Both the position numbers and the translations under genes were made by a program. This document shows, piece by piece, positions 25,337 through 33,939 of a DNA stretch of 64,000 nucleotides (within the stretch, counting starts at the first letter, position 1; the number at the start of each line of letters is the position of its first letter). The notes beneath the pieces were generated by a model. That model was not told the DNA's origin and did not search any database. It saw only the letters and a list, made by a program, of their open reading frames with translations. This DNA comes from Nonomuraea sp. NEAU-A123 (GTDB lineage Bacteria > Actinomycetota > Actinomycetes > Streptosporangiales > Streptosporangiaceae), in assembly GCF_018603905.1 (NCBI RefSeq), contig NZ_JAHFZZ010000029.1:63815-127814 (forward strand). The letters are read 5' to 3'.

Positions 25337-26145
25337 GACGCTACCCGATCCTGGCCGCGATGACGGTGCTCGCCGTCGTCATGCTGTTCCCGTTCGTCAT
25401 CGTCACGTTCAACGCCTTCAAGACGCCCGCCGAGTATTCGGCGGGCAGCCCGCTGAGCCCGCCGCAGGGCCTGAACCTCGACGGGATCATCGCGTTCTGG
25501 ACCCGGGTCGACTTCGGCGAGAAGCTGCTGAACAGCCTCGTGATCAGTGGCTCCGTCGCGGTGCTCGCCGTGGTGCTGTCGGTGCTCAACGCCTACGCCC
25601 TCGGCATCGGCCGGGTCCGGGGGCGGCTCTGGATCCTCGTGCTGTTCCTGGTGGCCAACACGCTGCCGCAGGAGGCGCTGGCCTACCCGCTCTACTACCT
25701 GGCCAAGGCGGCAGGCCTGTACGACTCCAAGCTGGCGGTGATCATCGTGTTCACCGTCATCCAGGCCGCCTTCGGCACCTACCTGCTCAGCGCCGTCCTC
25801 GGCGAGTTCCCCCGGGAGATCCTCGAGGCGGCGCGGATGGACGGCGCCGGGCGGTTCCTGGCGCTGTGGCGGATCGTCGTGCCGATCAGCAGGCCCACGC
25901 TGTCGGTCCTGGTGATCTTCTTCTTCATCTGGACCTGGAACGAGTTCTTCCTTCCGCTCATCTTCCTGGTCTCCAACGACACCCAGACGGTCCCCGTCGC
26001 CCTCGGCGTGCTGCAGGGCGAGAAGTACATGGACGCCACCATGTCCAGCGCCTCGGCGCTGCTCGGCATCGTCCCGGCCGTCGCGTTCTTCCTCATCTTC
26101 CAGCGGACGCTGACCCGGGGCATCACGGTCGGCGCCATCAAGTAG
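25333..26145 (+). CDS. Carbohydrate ABC transporter permease (MalG type)
   Basis: 270 residues from a GTG overlapping the previous stop (GTGA). First helix at about residues 5-27 (PILAAMTVLAVVMLFPFVIV), EAA loop LEAARMDGAGRFLALW near 155-170, and C-terminus RGITVGAIK. It ends 10 bp before the GH3 gene, which has a GGAGC ribosome site in that gap, so GH3 belongs to the same operon. Confidence 0.9.
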   Translation: MRRYPILAAMTVLAVVMLFPFVIVTFNAFKTPAEYSAGSPLSPPQGLNLDGIIAFWTRVDFGEKLLNSLVISGSVAVLAVVLSVLNAYALGIGRVRGRLWILVLFLVANTLPQEALAYPLYYLAKAAGLYDSKLAVIIVFTVIQAAFGTYLLSAVLGEFPREILEAARMDGAGRFLALWRIVVPISRPTLSVLVIFFFIWTWNEFFLPLIFLVSNDTQTVPVALGVLQGEKYMDATMSSASALLGIVPAVAFFLIFQRTLTRGITVGAIK

Positions 26146-26155
26146 GAGCTTCCGA

Positions 26156-29089
26156 ATGAAGCGAGTCCTAGCGGCCGTCTTACTGGCGGTCACCATGGGC
26201 GCGGCGCCCGTCAACGCGGCGTCCGTCCATGCCATGGAGGTCCTGCCGTACCAGAACCCGGCCCTGCCGCTCGACCAGCGCGTCGGCGACCTGCTGGGCC
26301 GGCTCACCCTCGACGAGAAGATCTCGCTGCTGCACCAGTCGCAGCGGGCGATCCCCAGGCTCGGCATCCCGTACTTCAAGGCCGGGACCGAGGCGTTGCA
26401 CGGCGTCGCCTGGTCCAACGACCACAACGACGCCTGGAACCAGAAGCTGGCCAGCGGCACGGTCTTCCCGCAGGCCGTCGGCCTGGCCAGCACCTGGGAT
26501 CCGGAGCTGATCAAGCGGGTCGGCTCGGCCGTGGGCGACGAGGTGCGCGGCTACAACGCGATCGACCCGGTCCTGTGGGGCACCCAGGTGTGGGCGCCGG
26601 TGGTCAACCTGCTGCGCGACCCGCGCTGGGGGCGCAACGAGGAGGGCTACTCGGAGGACCCGCTGCTGACCGGCGCCATCTCCACCGCCTACGGCAAGGG
26701 CCTGTCCGGCGACGACCCCGTCTACCTCAAGACCGCGCCGGTGCTCAAGCACTACCTGGCCAACAACAACGAGTACCTGCGCGGCCTCACCTCCTCCAAC
26801 CTGCGGCCCCGGGTCAAGCACGAGTACGACGAGGCCGCCTTCAAGCCGGCCATCTCCGCCGACGCCGCCACCGGCGTGATGGCCTCCTACAACCTGGTCA
26901 ACGGGCGGCCGAACACCGTCAACCCCGACCTCGACGAGGTCGTGCGCTCGTGGACGGCCAAGGACCTCTACAACGTGAGCGACGCCTGGGCGCCCGACGC
27001 GCTCCAGGAGTACGAGCACTACTACGACACCAAGCCCGAGGCCGTCGCCGCGACGCTCAAGGCCGGGCTCGACAGCTTCACGGTCAACGGCGACGACCCC
27101 GCGCCCATGACCGCGAACCTGACCGCCGCCCTCTCCCAGGGGCTGATCACCGTGGCCGACATCGACCAGGCCGTGCGGCACACGCTGTCGATCAGGATCC
27201 GGCTCGGCCAGCTCGACCCGGACGGCGGGCCGTACGCGAAGATCACCAAGGACGTGATCAACTCGGCGGCGAACCAGCGGCTCAACAGGGAGACCGCGGG
27301 CAAGGCGATGGTCCTGCTCAAGAACTCCGGCAGGACGCTGCCGCTCTCGCCCGGCCTGAAGAAGGTCGCGGTGCTCGGGCCGCTGCAGAACACCCTGTTC
27401 AGCGACTGGTACGGCGGCACCATGCCGTACCAGGTCACCCCGCTCGACGGCATCAAGGAGCGGCTCGGCGCGAACGCGGCGGTGACCGGCGCCGACGCGC
27501 TGGACCGGATCGCGCTCAAGGACCTGGCCACCGGCAAGTACGTCACCGCGACCGGCACCACGGGCCAGAACGTCGTCGTGTCCGACACCGCGCCCGGCGG
27601 CGCCTCGACCTGGGACCAGACCGACTGGACCGGAGACGTCTCGACCCTGCGCAACGTGGGCAACGGCAAGCTGCTCACCGGCAACTTCGGGCCGTACGTC
27701 ACCAACTCCGACGTCCCGGGCGGTTGGTTCGTCCAGCAGCAGTTCCGGATGGAGCGCCAGGCGGACGGCACGTACCTGATCCAGTACGTCGGCTACGAGG
27801 TCAACGAGGGCTGGTGGCCCTTCCCCGAGCACTACGTGACCGTCGGCGCGGACGGCACGCTCGGCACCGGGACGAAGGCCGCCGCGGCGCACTTCGCCAG
27901 GGAGGTCGTCCAGAGCGGCGCCGAGAGCGCGGCGGCGGCGGCCAAGGGCGCCGACGCGGCGGTGGTCGTGGTCGGCAGCAACCCGTTCGTCTACGGCCGC
28001 GAGAACCACGACCGCGCGAGCCTCGCGCTCGGCCAGGGACAGCAGGAGCTGATCAAGGCCGTGCGGGCGGCCAACCCCAACACCGTGGTCGTCCTGGAGG
28101 ACAGCTACCCCACCACGATGAACGTGGACACCCCGTCCCTGCTCTGGACCACCCACGCGGGCGCCGAGACCGGGCACGCGCTCGCCGACGTGCTCTTCGG
28201 CGACCGCGACCCGGGCGGCCGGCTGACCCAGACCTGGTACCGGTCCGACGACCTGCCGGACATCCTGAATTACGACATCACCAAGACCGGGATGACCTAC
28301 CTCTACCACCGGGGCGACCCGCTCTACGCCTTCGGCCACGGGCTCAGCTACACCACCTTCGGCTACCAGGGCCTGAAGGTGACCCCGCGCGGCGACTCCT
28401 ACGACGTCACCGTCAAGGTCACCAACACCGGGTCGCGGGCCGGTGACGAGGTCGTCCAGCTCTACACCCACCAGCAGAGCTCGCGCGTGACCCAGCCGGT
28501 CAAGCAGTTGCGCGGCTTCACCCGCGTCTCGCTGCGGCCCGGCGAGAGCCGGACGGTGAAGCTGACCGTCAAGAAGGCCGACCTGGCCCTGTGGGACGTC
28601 ACCCGCGGCAAATGGGCCGTGGAGAGCGCCACCCATGACGTCCTGGTCGGCTCCTCCTCCTCGGCCATCAGGGCACGCACGACGCTCCAGGTGAGCGGCG
28701 AGCGGATCCCGCCCCGCGACCTGACCAGGAGCACCCGGGCGATCGACTTCGACGACTACTCCGGCGTGGACCTGGTCGACACCTCGAAGGTGAGCGGCGA
28801 AGCGATCGGGGCGTCCGCGGGCGACTGGCTGAAGTTCGCCGACGCCGACCTCCGCGGCGGGCTCACCGGCATCACCGCGGGCGTGTCCTCGGTGGCGGGC
28901 GGCTCCTTCGAGGTCCGCTCGGGCTCCCCGACGGGCGCGCTCCTGGCCACCGTCGCGGTCCCGGCCACGGGCGGCATCTACCAGTACGGAACGGTGTCGG
29001 CAGGGCTGTCCGGAGCCGGCGGGATCCGGGACCTCTACGTGGTCTTCAAGGGCGACCTGCGGATCAAGGATCTGGCGCTCACCAAGTAA
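26156..29089 (+). CDS. Secreted GH3 beta-glucosidase/xylosidase with insert and CBM6-like tail
   Basis: 977 residues. A signal peptide (residues 1-22, AAVLLAVTMGAAPVNAAS) is present. The GH3 TIM-barrel domain has the nucleophile Asp276 in NVSDAWAPD. The second alpha/beta domain is interrupted by a ~150-residue beta-rich insert (from about IALKDLATGKYVTATGT to HYVTVGADGTLG) resembling a fascin/ricin-like beta-trefoil. Then come the rest of domain 2 (AAVVVVGSNPFVYGREN), an FnIII-like domain, and a C-terminal ~100-residue sandwich like CBM6 (VSGEAIGASAGDWLKF). A close paralogue without signal peptide is at 37228-40089. Probably trims beta-linked glucose or xylose from hemicellulose oligosaccharides outside the cell; exact specificity unknown. 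Confidence 0.85.
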   Translation: MKRVLAAVLLAVTMGAAPVNAASVHAMEVLPYQNPALPLDQRVGDLLGRLTLDEKISLLHQSQRAIPRLGIPYFKAGTEALHGVAWSNDHNDAWNQKLASGTVFPQAVGLASTWDPELIKRVGSAVGDEVRGYNAIDPVLWGTQVWAPVVNLLRDPRWGRNEEGYSEDPLLTGAISTAYGKGLSGDDPVYLKTAPVLKHYLANNNEYLRGLTSSNLRPRVKHEYDEAAFKPAISADAATGVMASYNLVNGRPNTVNPDLDEVVRSWTAKDLYNVSDAWAPDALQEYEHYYDTKPEAVAATLKAGLDSFTVNGDDPAPMTANLTAALSQGLITVADIDQAVRHTLSIRIRLGQLDPDGGPYAKITKDVINSAANQRLNRETAGKAMVLLKNSGRTLPLSPGLKKVAVLGPLQNTLFSDWYGGTMPYQVTPLDGIKERLGANAAVTGADALDRIALKDLATGKYVTATGTTGQNVVVSDTAPGGASTWDQTDWTGDVSTLRNVGNGKLLTGNFGPYVTNSDVPGGWFVQQQFRMERQADGTYLIQYVGYEVNEGWWPFPEHYVTVGADGTLGTGTKAAAAHFAREVVQSGAESAAAAAKGADAAVVVVGSNPFVYGRENHDRASLALGQGQQELIKAVRAANPNTVVVLEDSYPTTMNVDTPSLLWTTHAGAETGHALADVLFGDRDPGGRLTQTWYRSDDLPDILNYDITKTGMTYLYHRGDPLYAFGHGLSYTTFGYQGLKVTPRGDSYDVTVKVTNTGSRAGDEVVQLYTHQQSSRVTQPVKQLRGFTRVSLRPGESRTVKLTVKKADLALWDVTRGKWAVESATHDVLVGSSSSAIRARTTLQVSGERIPPRDLTRSTRAIDFDDYSGVDLVDTSKVSGEAIGASAGDWLKFADADLRGGLTGITAGVSSVAGGSFEVRSGSPTGALLATVAVPATGGIYQYGTVSAGLSGAGGIRDLYVVFKGDLRIKDLALTK

Positions 29090-29109
29090 GTTTGGTTAAT
29101 AACCAAACT
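29089..29109. promoter_or_regulatory. Perfect 21-bp palindrome upstream of GH74
   Basis: AGTTTGGTT and AACCAAACT flank AAT, a perfect palindrome beginning at the last base of the GH3 stop codon and ~160 bp before the GH74 start. It shares the TTTGG core with the motifs at 20762 and 35649 and is a plausible operator of the same ROK-type regulator. Confidence 0.6.
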
Positions 29110-29114
29110 ATTGA

Positions 29115-29149
29115 CCTCACTCGGAGGCTGTGTGAGCCTCTGAGTGAGG
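29115..29149 (+). terminator. Hairpin after GH3 (terminator or leader element)
   Basis: CCTCACTCGGAGGCT pairs with AGCCTCTGAGTGAGG through 15 pairs with one G-U, five-base loop, followed by TTT. It most likely ends the GH31-importer-GH3 operon; if the GH74 promoter overlaps the palindrome it would instead sit in the GH74 leader. Confidence 0.6.
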
Positions 29150-29267
29150 TTTCGGGGCCTCTACACCATGCGCGCTGGAACGGCGACGGCAGGGTCCTGT
29201 ACCCGGTCGTGCATGGCGGTCGTCTGCTGCTGTGGGGCGCCTCACGCCCCGGAGAGGGAAACCGCTC

Positions 29268-31976
29268 ATGCGAAGAAGGTTGTTCAGCCTGCTCGCGATG
29301 GCCGCCGTCGTCGTGACGATGGTGGTCGTGCGGATGGCGCCGGTCGGCGCCGTCGCCGCGGATCCGTACGCGTTCAAGGGGGTGAAGATCGGCGGCGGCG
29401 GCTTCGTCCCCGGCATCATCTTCAACCAGAAGGAAAAGGACCTCATCTACGCGAGGACCGACATCGGCGGCGTCTACCGCTGGGACAAGACCAAGTGGGT
29501 GCCGCTGCTCGACTCGATCGGCTGGGACAAGTGGAACTGGGTCGGCGGCGTCAGCGTCGCCACCGACCCCGTCGACCCGAACCGGGTCTACGTCGCCACC
29601 GGCATGTACACCAACGACTGGGACCCCAACAACGGCGCGATCCTGCGCTCCACCGACCGGGGCGCCACCTGGGCCGCCACCGAGTTGCCGTTCAAGGGCT
29701 TCGGCAACATGCCGGGCCGCGGCATGGGCGAGCGCCTGGTCATCGACCCGAACAAGAACAACATCCTGTTCTACGGCACGGCCAACAAGAACGGCCTGTG
29801 GAAGAGCACCGACTACGGCGTCACCTGGGCCAAGGTCACGACCTTCCCGAACGTCGGCAACTTCGCCCAGGACCCGAACGACACCACCTACAACTACAAC
29901 ACGATGACCCAGGGCATCCCCTGGATCACCTTCGACCCGCGCACCGGCTCGGCCGGCACCGCCACCAAGACGATCTACGCCGGGGTGGCGGACAAGGACA
30001 ACAACGTCTACCGCTCCACCGACGCCGGCGCCACCTGGAGCCGGGTGGCCGGCCAGCCGACCGGCTACATCCCGCACAAGGGCGTGCTCGACGCCGTCAA
30101 CGGCTACCTCTACCTGGCCACCGGCAACACCGGCGGCCCGTACGTGGGCGAGGACGGCGAGGTGTGGCGCTACGCCACCGCCACCGGCACCTGGACCGAG
30201 ATCACCCCGACCCCCGACGCCGACCGCTACTACGGCTTCAGCGGCATGACCATCGACCGGCAGAACCCGAGCACGATCATGGTCGCCAGCCAGGTGTCGT
30301 GGTGGCCGGACAACATCATGTTCCGCAGCACCGACAGCGGCGCCACCTGGACGCGGATCTGGGACTGGAACGGCTACCCCAACCGGACCTTCCGCTACAC
30401 CCAGGACGTCTCCTCCCACCCGTGGCTGGCCATGGGCAACCCGCAGCCGCCCGAGATCACCCCCAAGCTCGGCTGGATGACCGAGGCGATGGAGATCGAC
30501 CCGTTCGACTCCAACCGGCTGCTGTACGGCACCGGCGCCACCGTCTACGGCACCACCAACCTCAAGCAGTGGGATGTCGCCGGCGGCAAGATCACCATCA
30601 AGCCGTTCATCGAGGGGCTGGAGGAGACCGCCGTCCTCGACCTGATCAGCCCGCCGTCCGGGGCGCCGCTGCTCTCGGCGGTCGGCGACATCGGCGGCTT
30701 CGTGCACAGCAACCTCGACGCCGTGCCGCCGATGATGTACACCCAGCCCAACCACGTCACCACCAGGAGCATGGACTACGCCGAGCTCAGCCCGTCGAAC
30801 ATGGTCCGCGCCGGCGACAATGACACGGCCGGGGTGACCCGCCTCGGGTTCTCCTCCAACGGCGGCGCCAACTGGTGGCAGGCCAGCAGCGAGCCGGGCG
30901 GGGTCACCCAGGGCGGCAGCGTCGCGATCTCGGCCAACGCCGGCGCCACGGTGTGGTCGCCCACCGGCGGCGCGGTGAGCCGCTCGACCGACTCGGGCAG
31001 CTCGTGGACCGCCTCCACCGGCATCCCGGCCGGCGCGCAGGTGCGCTCCGACCGGGTCAACCCGAACAAGTTCTACGGCTACTCCGCCGGCAAGCTCTAC
31101 GTCAGCACCAACGCGGGCGCCACCTTCACCCAGTCCGCCGCCACCGGCCTGCCCACCAGCGCCGCCACCGTCAAGTTCAAGGCCGTACCCGGCAAGGAGG
31201 GCCACATCTGGCTGGCCGGCGGCTCCCCGTCGACCGGCAAGTACGACCCGGCGGGCACGTACGGCCTGTGGCGCTCGACCGACTCCGGCGCCACCTTCAC
31301 CCGGCTCGCCAACGTCACCGCGGCCGAGAACGTCGGCTTCGGCAAGGCGGCGCCCGGCGCCTCCTACATGGCGATCTACCTGGTCGGCATGATCGACGGG
31401 GTGCACGGGCTGTTCCGCTCCGACGACGCGGGCGCCTCGTGGGTGCGGATCAACGACGCCCAGCATCAGTACGCCAACATGGGCGAGGCGCTCACCGGCG
31501 ACCCGCGCGTCTACGGCCGCGTCTACTTCGGCACCAACGGCCGCGGCATCATCTACGGCGACCGCACCGGCCCCAACCCGACCCCGACCCCGACGCCCAC
31601 CCCGACCCCGACCCCGACTCCGACACCCACGCCCACCCCGACACCCACGCCGACGCCCACGGTTCCCGGCAAGGCGTGCGCGGCGACCTACGCGCCCAGC
31701 GGCCAGTGGCAGGGCGGCTTCCAGGCCGGGGTGACGGTGCAGAACTCCGGCACCGTGGCCATCACCGGCTGGACGGTCGGCTGGACCTTCCCCAACGGTC
31801 AGACCATCACCCAGCTCTGGAACGGCGCCCTCACCCAGACCGGCGCCGCCGTCAAGGTCGCCAACGTGAGCTACAACGGCGCGCTGAACCCGGGCGCGAG
31901 CACCACGTTCGGCTTCACCGGCAGTTGGACGGGCAGCAACAACCCGCCCGCCACGGTCACCTGCACGCCGGCCTGA
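29268..31976 (+). CDS. Secreted GH74 xyloglucanase with PT linker and CBM2
   Basis: 902 residues from the ATG at 29268, with GGAGAGGG upstream. Signal peptide at about 1-30. The catalytic part is the double seven-bladed propeller of GH74, with repeats such as RSTDRGATW, RSTDAGATW and RSTDSGATF. The two catalytic-loop aspartates are in context in YARTDIGGVYRW and VGDIGGFVHSN. A Pro-Thr linker of about 17 PT pairs follows, and a C-terminal family-2 cellulose-binding module with its conserved Cys pair (KACAATYAPSGQW ... VTCTPA). It cleaves the xyloglucan backbone outside the cell and is held on cellulose by the CBM. It is the clearest substrate marker of this locus. Confidence 0.93.
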   Translation: MRRRLFSLLAMAAVVVTMVVVRMAPVGAVAADPYAFKGVKIGGGGFVPGIIFNQKEKDLIYARTDIGGVYRWDKTKWVPLLDSIGWDKWNWVGGVSVATDPVDPNRVYVATGMYTNDWDPNNGAILRSTDRGATWAATELPFKGFGNMPGRGMGERLVIDPNKNNILFYGTANKNGLWKSTDYGVTWAKVTTFPNVGNFAQDPNDTTYNYNTMTQGIPWITFDPRTGSAGTATKTIYAGVADKDNNVYRSTDAGATWSRVAGQPTGYIPHKGVLDAVNGYLYLATGNTGGPYVGEDGEVWRYATATGTWTEITPTPDADRYYGFSGMTIDRQNPSTIMVASQVSWWPDNIMFRSTDSGATWTRIWDWNGYPNRTFRYTQDVSSHPWLAMGNPQPPEITPKLGWMTEAMEIDPFDSNRLLYGTGATVYGTTNLKQWDVAGGKITIKPFIEGLEETAVLDLISPPSGAPLLSAVGDIGGFVHSNLDAVPPMMYTQPNHVTTRSMDYAELSPSNMVRAGDNDTAGVTRLGFSSNGGANWWQASSEPGGVTQGGSVAISANAGATVWSPTGGAVSRSTDSGSSWTASTGIPAGAQVRSDRVNPNKFYGYSAGKLYVSTNAGATFTQSAATGLPTSAATVKFKAVPGKEGHIWLAGGSPSTGKYDPAGTYGLWRSTDSGATFTRLANVTAAENVGFGKAAPGASYMAIYLVGMIDGVHGLFRSDDAGASWVRINDAQHQYANMGEALTGDPRVYGRVYFGTNGRGIIYGDRTGPNPTPTPTPTPTPTPTPTPTPTPTPTPTPTVPGKACAATYAPSGQWQGGFQAGVTVQNSGTVAITGWTVGWTFPNGQTITQLWNGALTQTGAAVKVANVSYNGALNPGASTTFGFTGSWTGSNNPPATVTCTPA

Positions 31977-31985
31977 CAACGTGGA

Positions 31986-32015
31986 GAGGGAGGACCCCAC
32001 CCGGGGTCCTCCCTC
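31986..32015. terminator. Bidirectional terminator between GH74 and permease
   Basis: GAGGGAGGACCCC and GGGGTCCTCCCTC (perfect 13-bp arms, loop ACCC) lie exactly between two convergent stop codons. Confidence 0.85.
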
Positions 32016-32017
32016 GA

Positions 32018-32914
32018 TCAGCCCTTGACGGCCCCGATGATGACGCCCTTGGTGAAGTGCTTCTGCACGAACGGGTAGATCACCAGCACCGGGATCAGCG
32101 CCAGCGTCACGATGGCCATCTGGATGGCCAGGCTCGGCGGCAGCGCGTGCCCTCCGATGGCGGTGTCGCCCGTCTGGCCGACGAACATCGACTGCCCCTG
32201 CAGGACGAACTGCCGCAGCACCACCTGCAGCGGCCATTTGGTGTTGTCGTTGAGGTAGAGGGTCGCGTTGAAGAAGGCGTTCCAGTAACCGACCGCGTAG
32301 AACAGCCCGATCACCGCCGTGACGCCCTTGGACATGGGCAGCACGATCCGCCACAGGATGCGGAACTCGCTCGCCCCGTCGATCCGCGCGCTGTCGGTGA
32401 CCTCCTCCGGGATGTTCATGAAGAACGCCCGCATGACGACCAGGTTGAACGCGGTGACGGCGGTCGGCAGGATCAGCGCCCAGTACGAGTCGATCAGCCC
32501 CAGCGAGCTGACCAGCAGGTAGCTCGGGATCATGCCGGGCCCGAACAGGAACGTCAGCAGCACGAGGAACAGCATCGGCCGGTGCAGCAGCGAACCGGGA
32601 CGCGACAGCCCGTAGGCCGCCAGGACCGTGACCGACAGGCTGAGCAGGGTCCCGACGACGGTCACCCCGAGGCTGACGGCGATCGACCGGGTCACCACCC
32701 CGCCCGCGAACAGTTGCTCGTAGGCGCCGAAGGACAGCTCGCCCGGCACGGTGACCAGGCCACCCGCCTTCGACACCGCCTCCTGCGTGGACAGGCTGGT
32801 CAGCACGACCATGTAGATCGGGAACAGCACGGCGGCCACGATGAGGGCCAGCACCAGCCCCTTGACGCTCGCGCCGAGCCGGGTGGGCCGCTCGGCCCAG
32901 GCAGGCATAGTCAT
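32018..32914 (-). CDS. ABC permease, YtcP/LplC-like (MalG side)
   Basis: 298 residues from the ATG at 32914, which overlaps the stop of the preceding permease (ATGA). First helix near residues 18-40 (GLVLALIVAAVLFPIYMVVL). Loop DSARIDGASEFRILWR replaces the canonical EAA. C-terminus HFTKGVIIGAVKG is the signature of the LplC/YtcP subgroup that works with LplA-type receptors. Last gene of the fourth importer. Confidence 0.88.
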   Translation of the reverse strand: MTMPAWAERPTRLGASVKGLVLALIVAAVLFPIYMVVLTSLSTQEAVSKAGGLVTVPGELSFGAYEQLFAGGVVTRSIAVSLGVTVVGTLLSLSVTVLAAYGLSRPGSLLHRPMLFLVLLTFLFGPGMIPSYLLVSSLGLIDSYWALILPTAVTAFNLVVMRAFFMNIPEEVTDSARIDGASEFRILWRIVLPMSKGVTAVIGLFYAVGYWNAFFNATLYLNDNTKWPLQVVLRQFVLQGQSMFVGQTGDTAIGGHALPPSLAIQMAIVTLALIPVLVIYPFVQKHFTKGVIIGAVKG

Positions 32915-33939
32915 GATCTTTTGTAGATTCCCTGCTCGCCGAATCGATGGGCGACCTTGTTGGCTATGAGGATCAGGATCAGCCCGGCCACGCCCTTGAC
33001 CAGGCCGGCCGCGGCGCCGTAGCTCCACTCGCCGGTCAGCAGCGTGCGCCAGTACATGAACGTGTCGAGCACCTCGGCGGCGTCCCGGCCGACGGCGTCG
33101 CGCTGCAGGAAGAACTGCTCGAAGCCGACGTTGAGCGCGTCGCCCAGCCGCAGGATCAGCAGCAGCACGAACACCGGGCGCAGGCCGGGCAGCGTGATGT
33201 GCCACAGCCGCCGCCAGCGGGAGGCGCCGTCCACGGCGGCGGCCTCGTAGAGATGGGGGTTGATGGCCGCCAGCGCCGCCAGGAAGATGATCGTCCCCCA
33301 GCCCGCGTCCTTCCAGACCGTCTCCGCGGTGACCAGCAGAATAAACGTGTCCGGATTTGTCATGATGTCCACGCCCGAGAAGCCGTGGTCGCGCAGGATC
33401 TGCGCGAGCAGCCCCGCGCCGCCGAACATCTGCTGGAACAGGGTGACGACCAGGACCCAGGAGAAGAAGTGCGGCATGTACACGATGCCCTGGATGAACA
33501 GCCGCAGCCGGGGACGTACGACGCTGTCGAGCAGGATGGCCAGCAGGATCGGTAGCGGGAAGTAGAAGATCAGCTGGAACGTGGTGATCGACAGCGTGTT
33601 GATCGTCGCGTCCCAGAAGCTCTCGTCGAACATCAGCCACTGGAAGTTCGACATCCCCACCCACGGGCTGTCCTTGATGCCGACGTAGGGGGAGTAGTCC
33701 TGGAAGGCGATCACGTTGCCGAGCAGCGGCACGTAGTGGAACAGCAGCAGCAGCCCGATCGCCGGCACGGTCATGAGCAGCAACTGCCAGTCGCGCCGGA
33801 ACCGGCTCCGCAGCGAGCCGTGCTTGGCCCGCTCCTGAGCCCTTCTCCGGGTGGTGCCCGGGCGACCGGGTACGGCCGGGCTTCCCGCCGGCCCGGCGTC
33901 CGTGGAACGCTCGACCGCGAGGTGGTCAGGCGCGGCCAT
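32911..33939 (-). CDS. ABC permease, LplB-like
   Basis: 342 residues with a long charged N-terminal tail (ERAKHGSLRSRFRRDW) before the first helix (LLLMTVPAIGLLLLFHYVPL), a feature of LplB-type permeases. The YEAAAVDGASRWRRLWH loop lies near residues 230-246. It overlaps the binding-protein gene by 14 bases, an unusually long overlap but in a good frame. Partner of the LplC-like permease. Confidence 0.88.
   Translation of the reverse strand: MAAPDHLAVERSTDAGPAGSPAVPGRPGTTRRRAQERAKHGSLRSRFRRDWQLLLMTVPAIGLLLLFHYVPLLGNVIAFQDYSPYVGIKDSPWVGMSNFQWLMFDESFWDATINTLSITTFQLIFYFPLPILLAILLDSVVRPRLRLFIQGIVYMPHFFSWVLVVTLFQQMFGGAGLLAQILRDHGFSGVDIMTNPDTFILLVTAETVWKDAGWGTIIFLAALAAINPHLYEAAAVDGASRWRRLWHITLPGLRPVFVLLLILRLGDALNVGFEQFFLQRDAVGRDAAEVLDTFMYWRTLLTGEWSYGAAAGLVKGVAGLILILIANKVAHRFGEQGIYKRS

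Noticed and set aside
29079..32354. A 1091-codon frame on the - strand opposite GH74
   Set aside because: Antisense shadow of GH74 with its repeats; no domain, no ribosome site, ends in nonsense near 32.35 kb.
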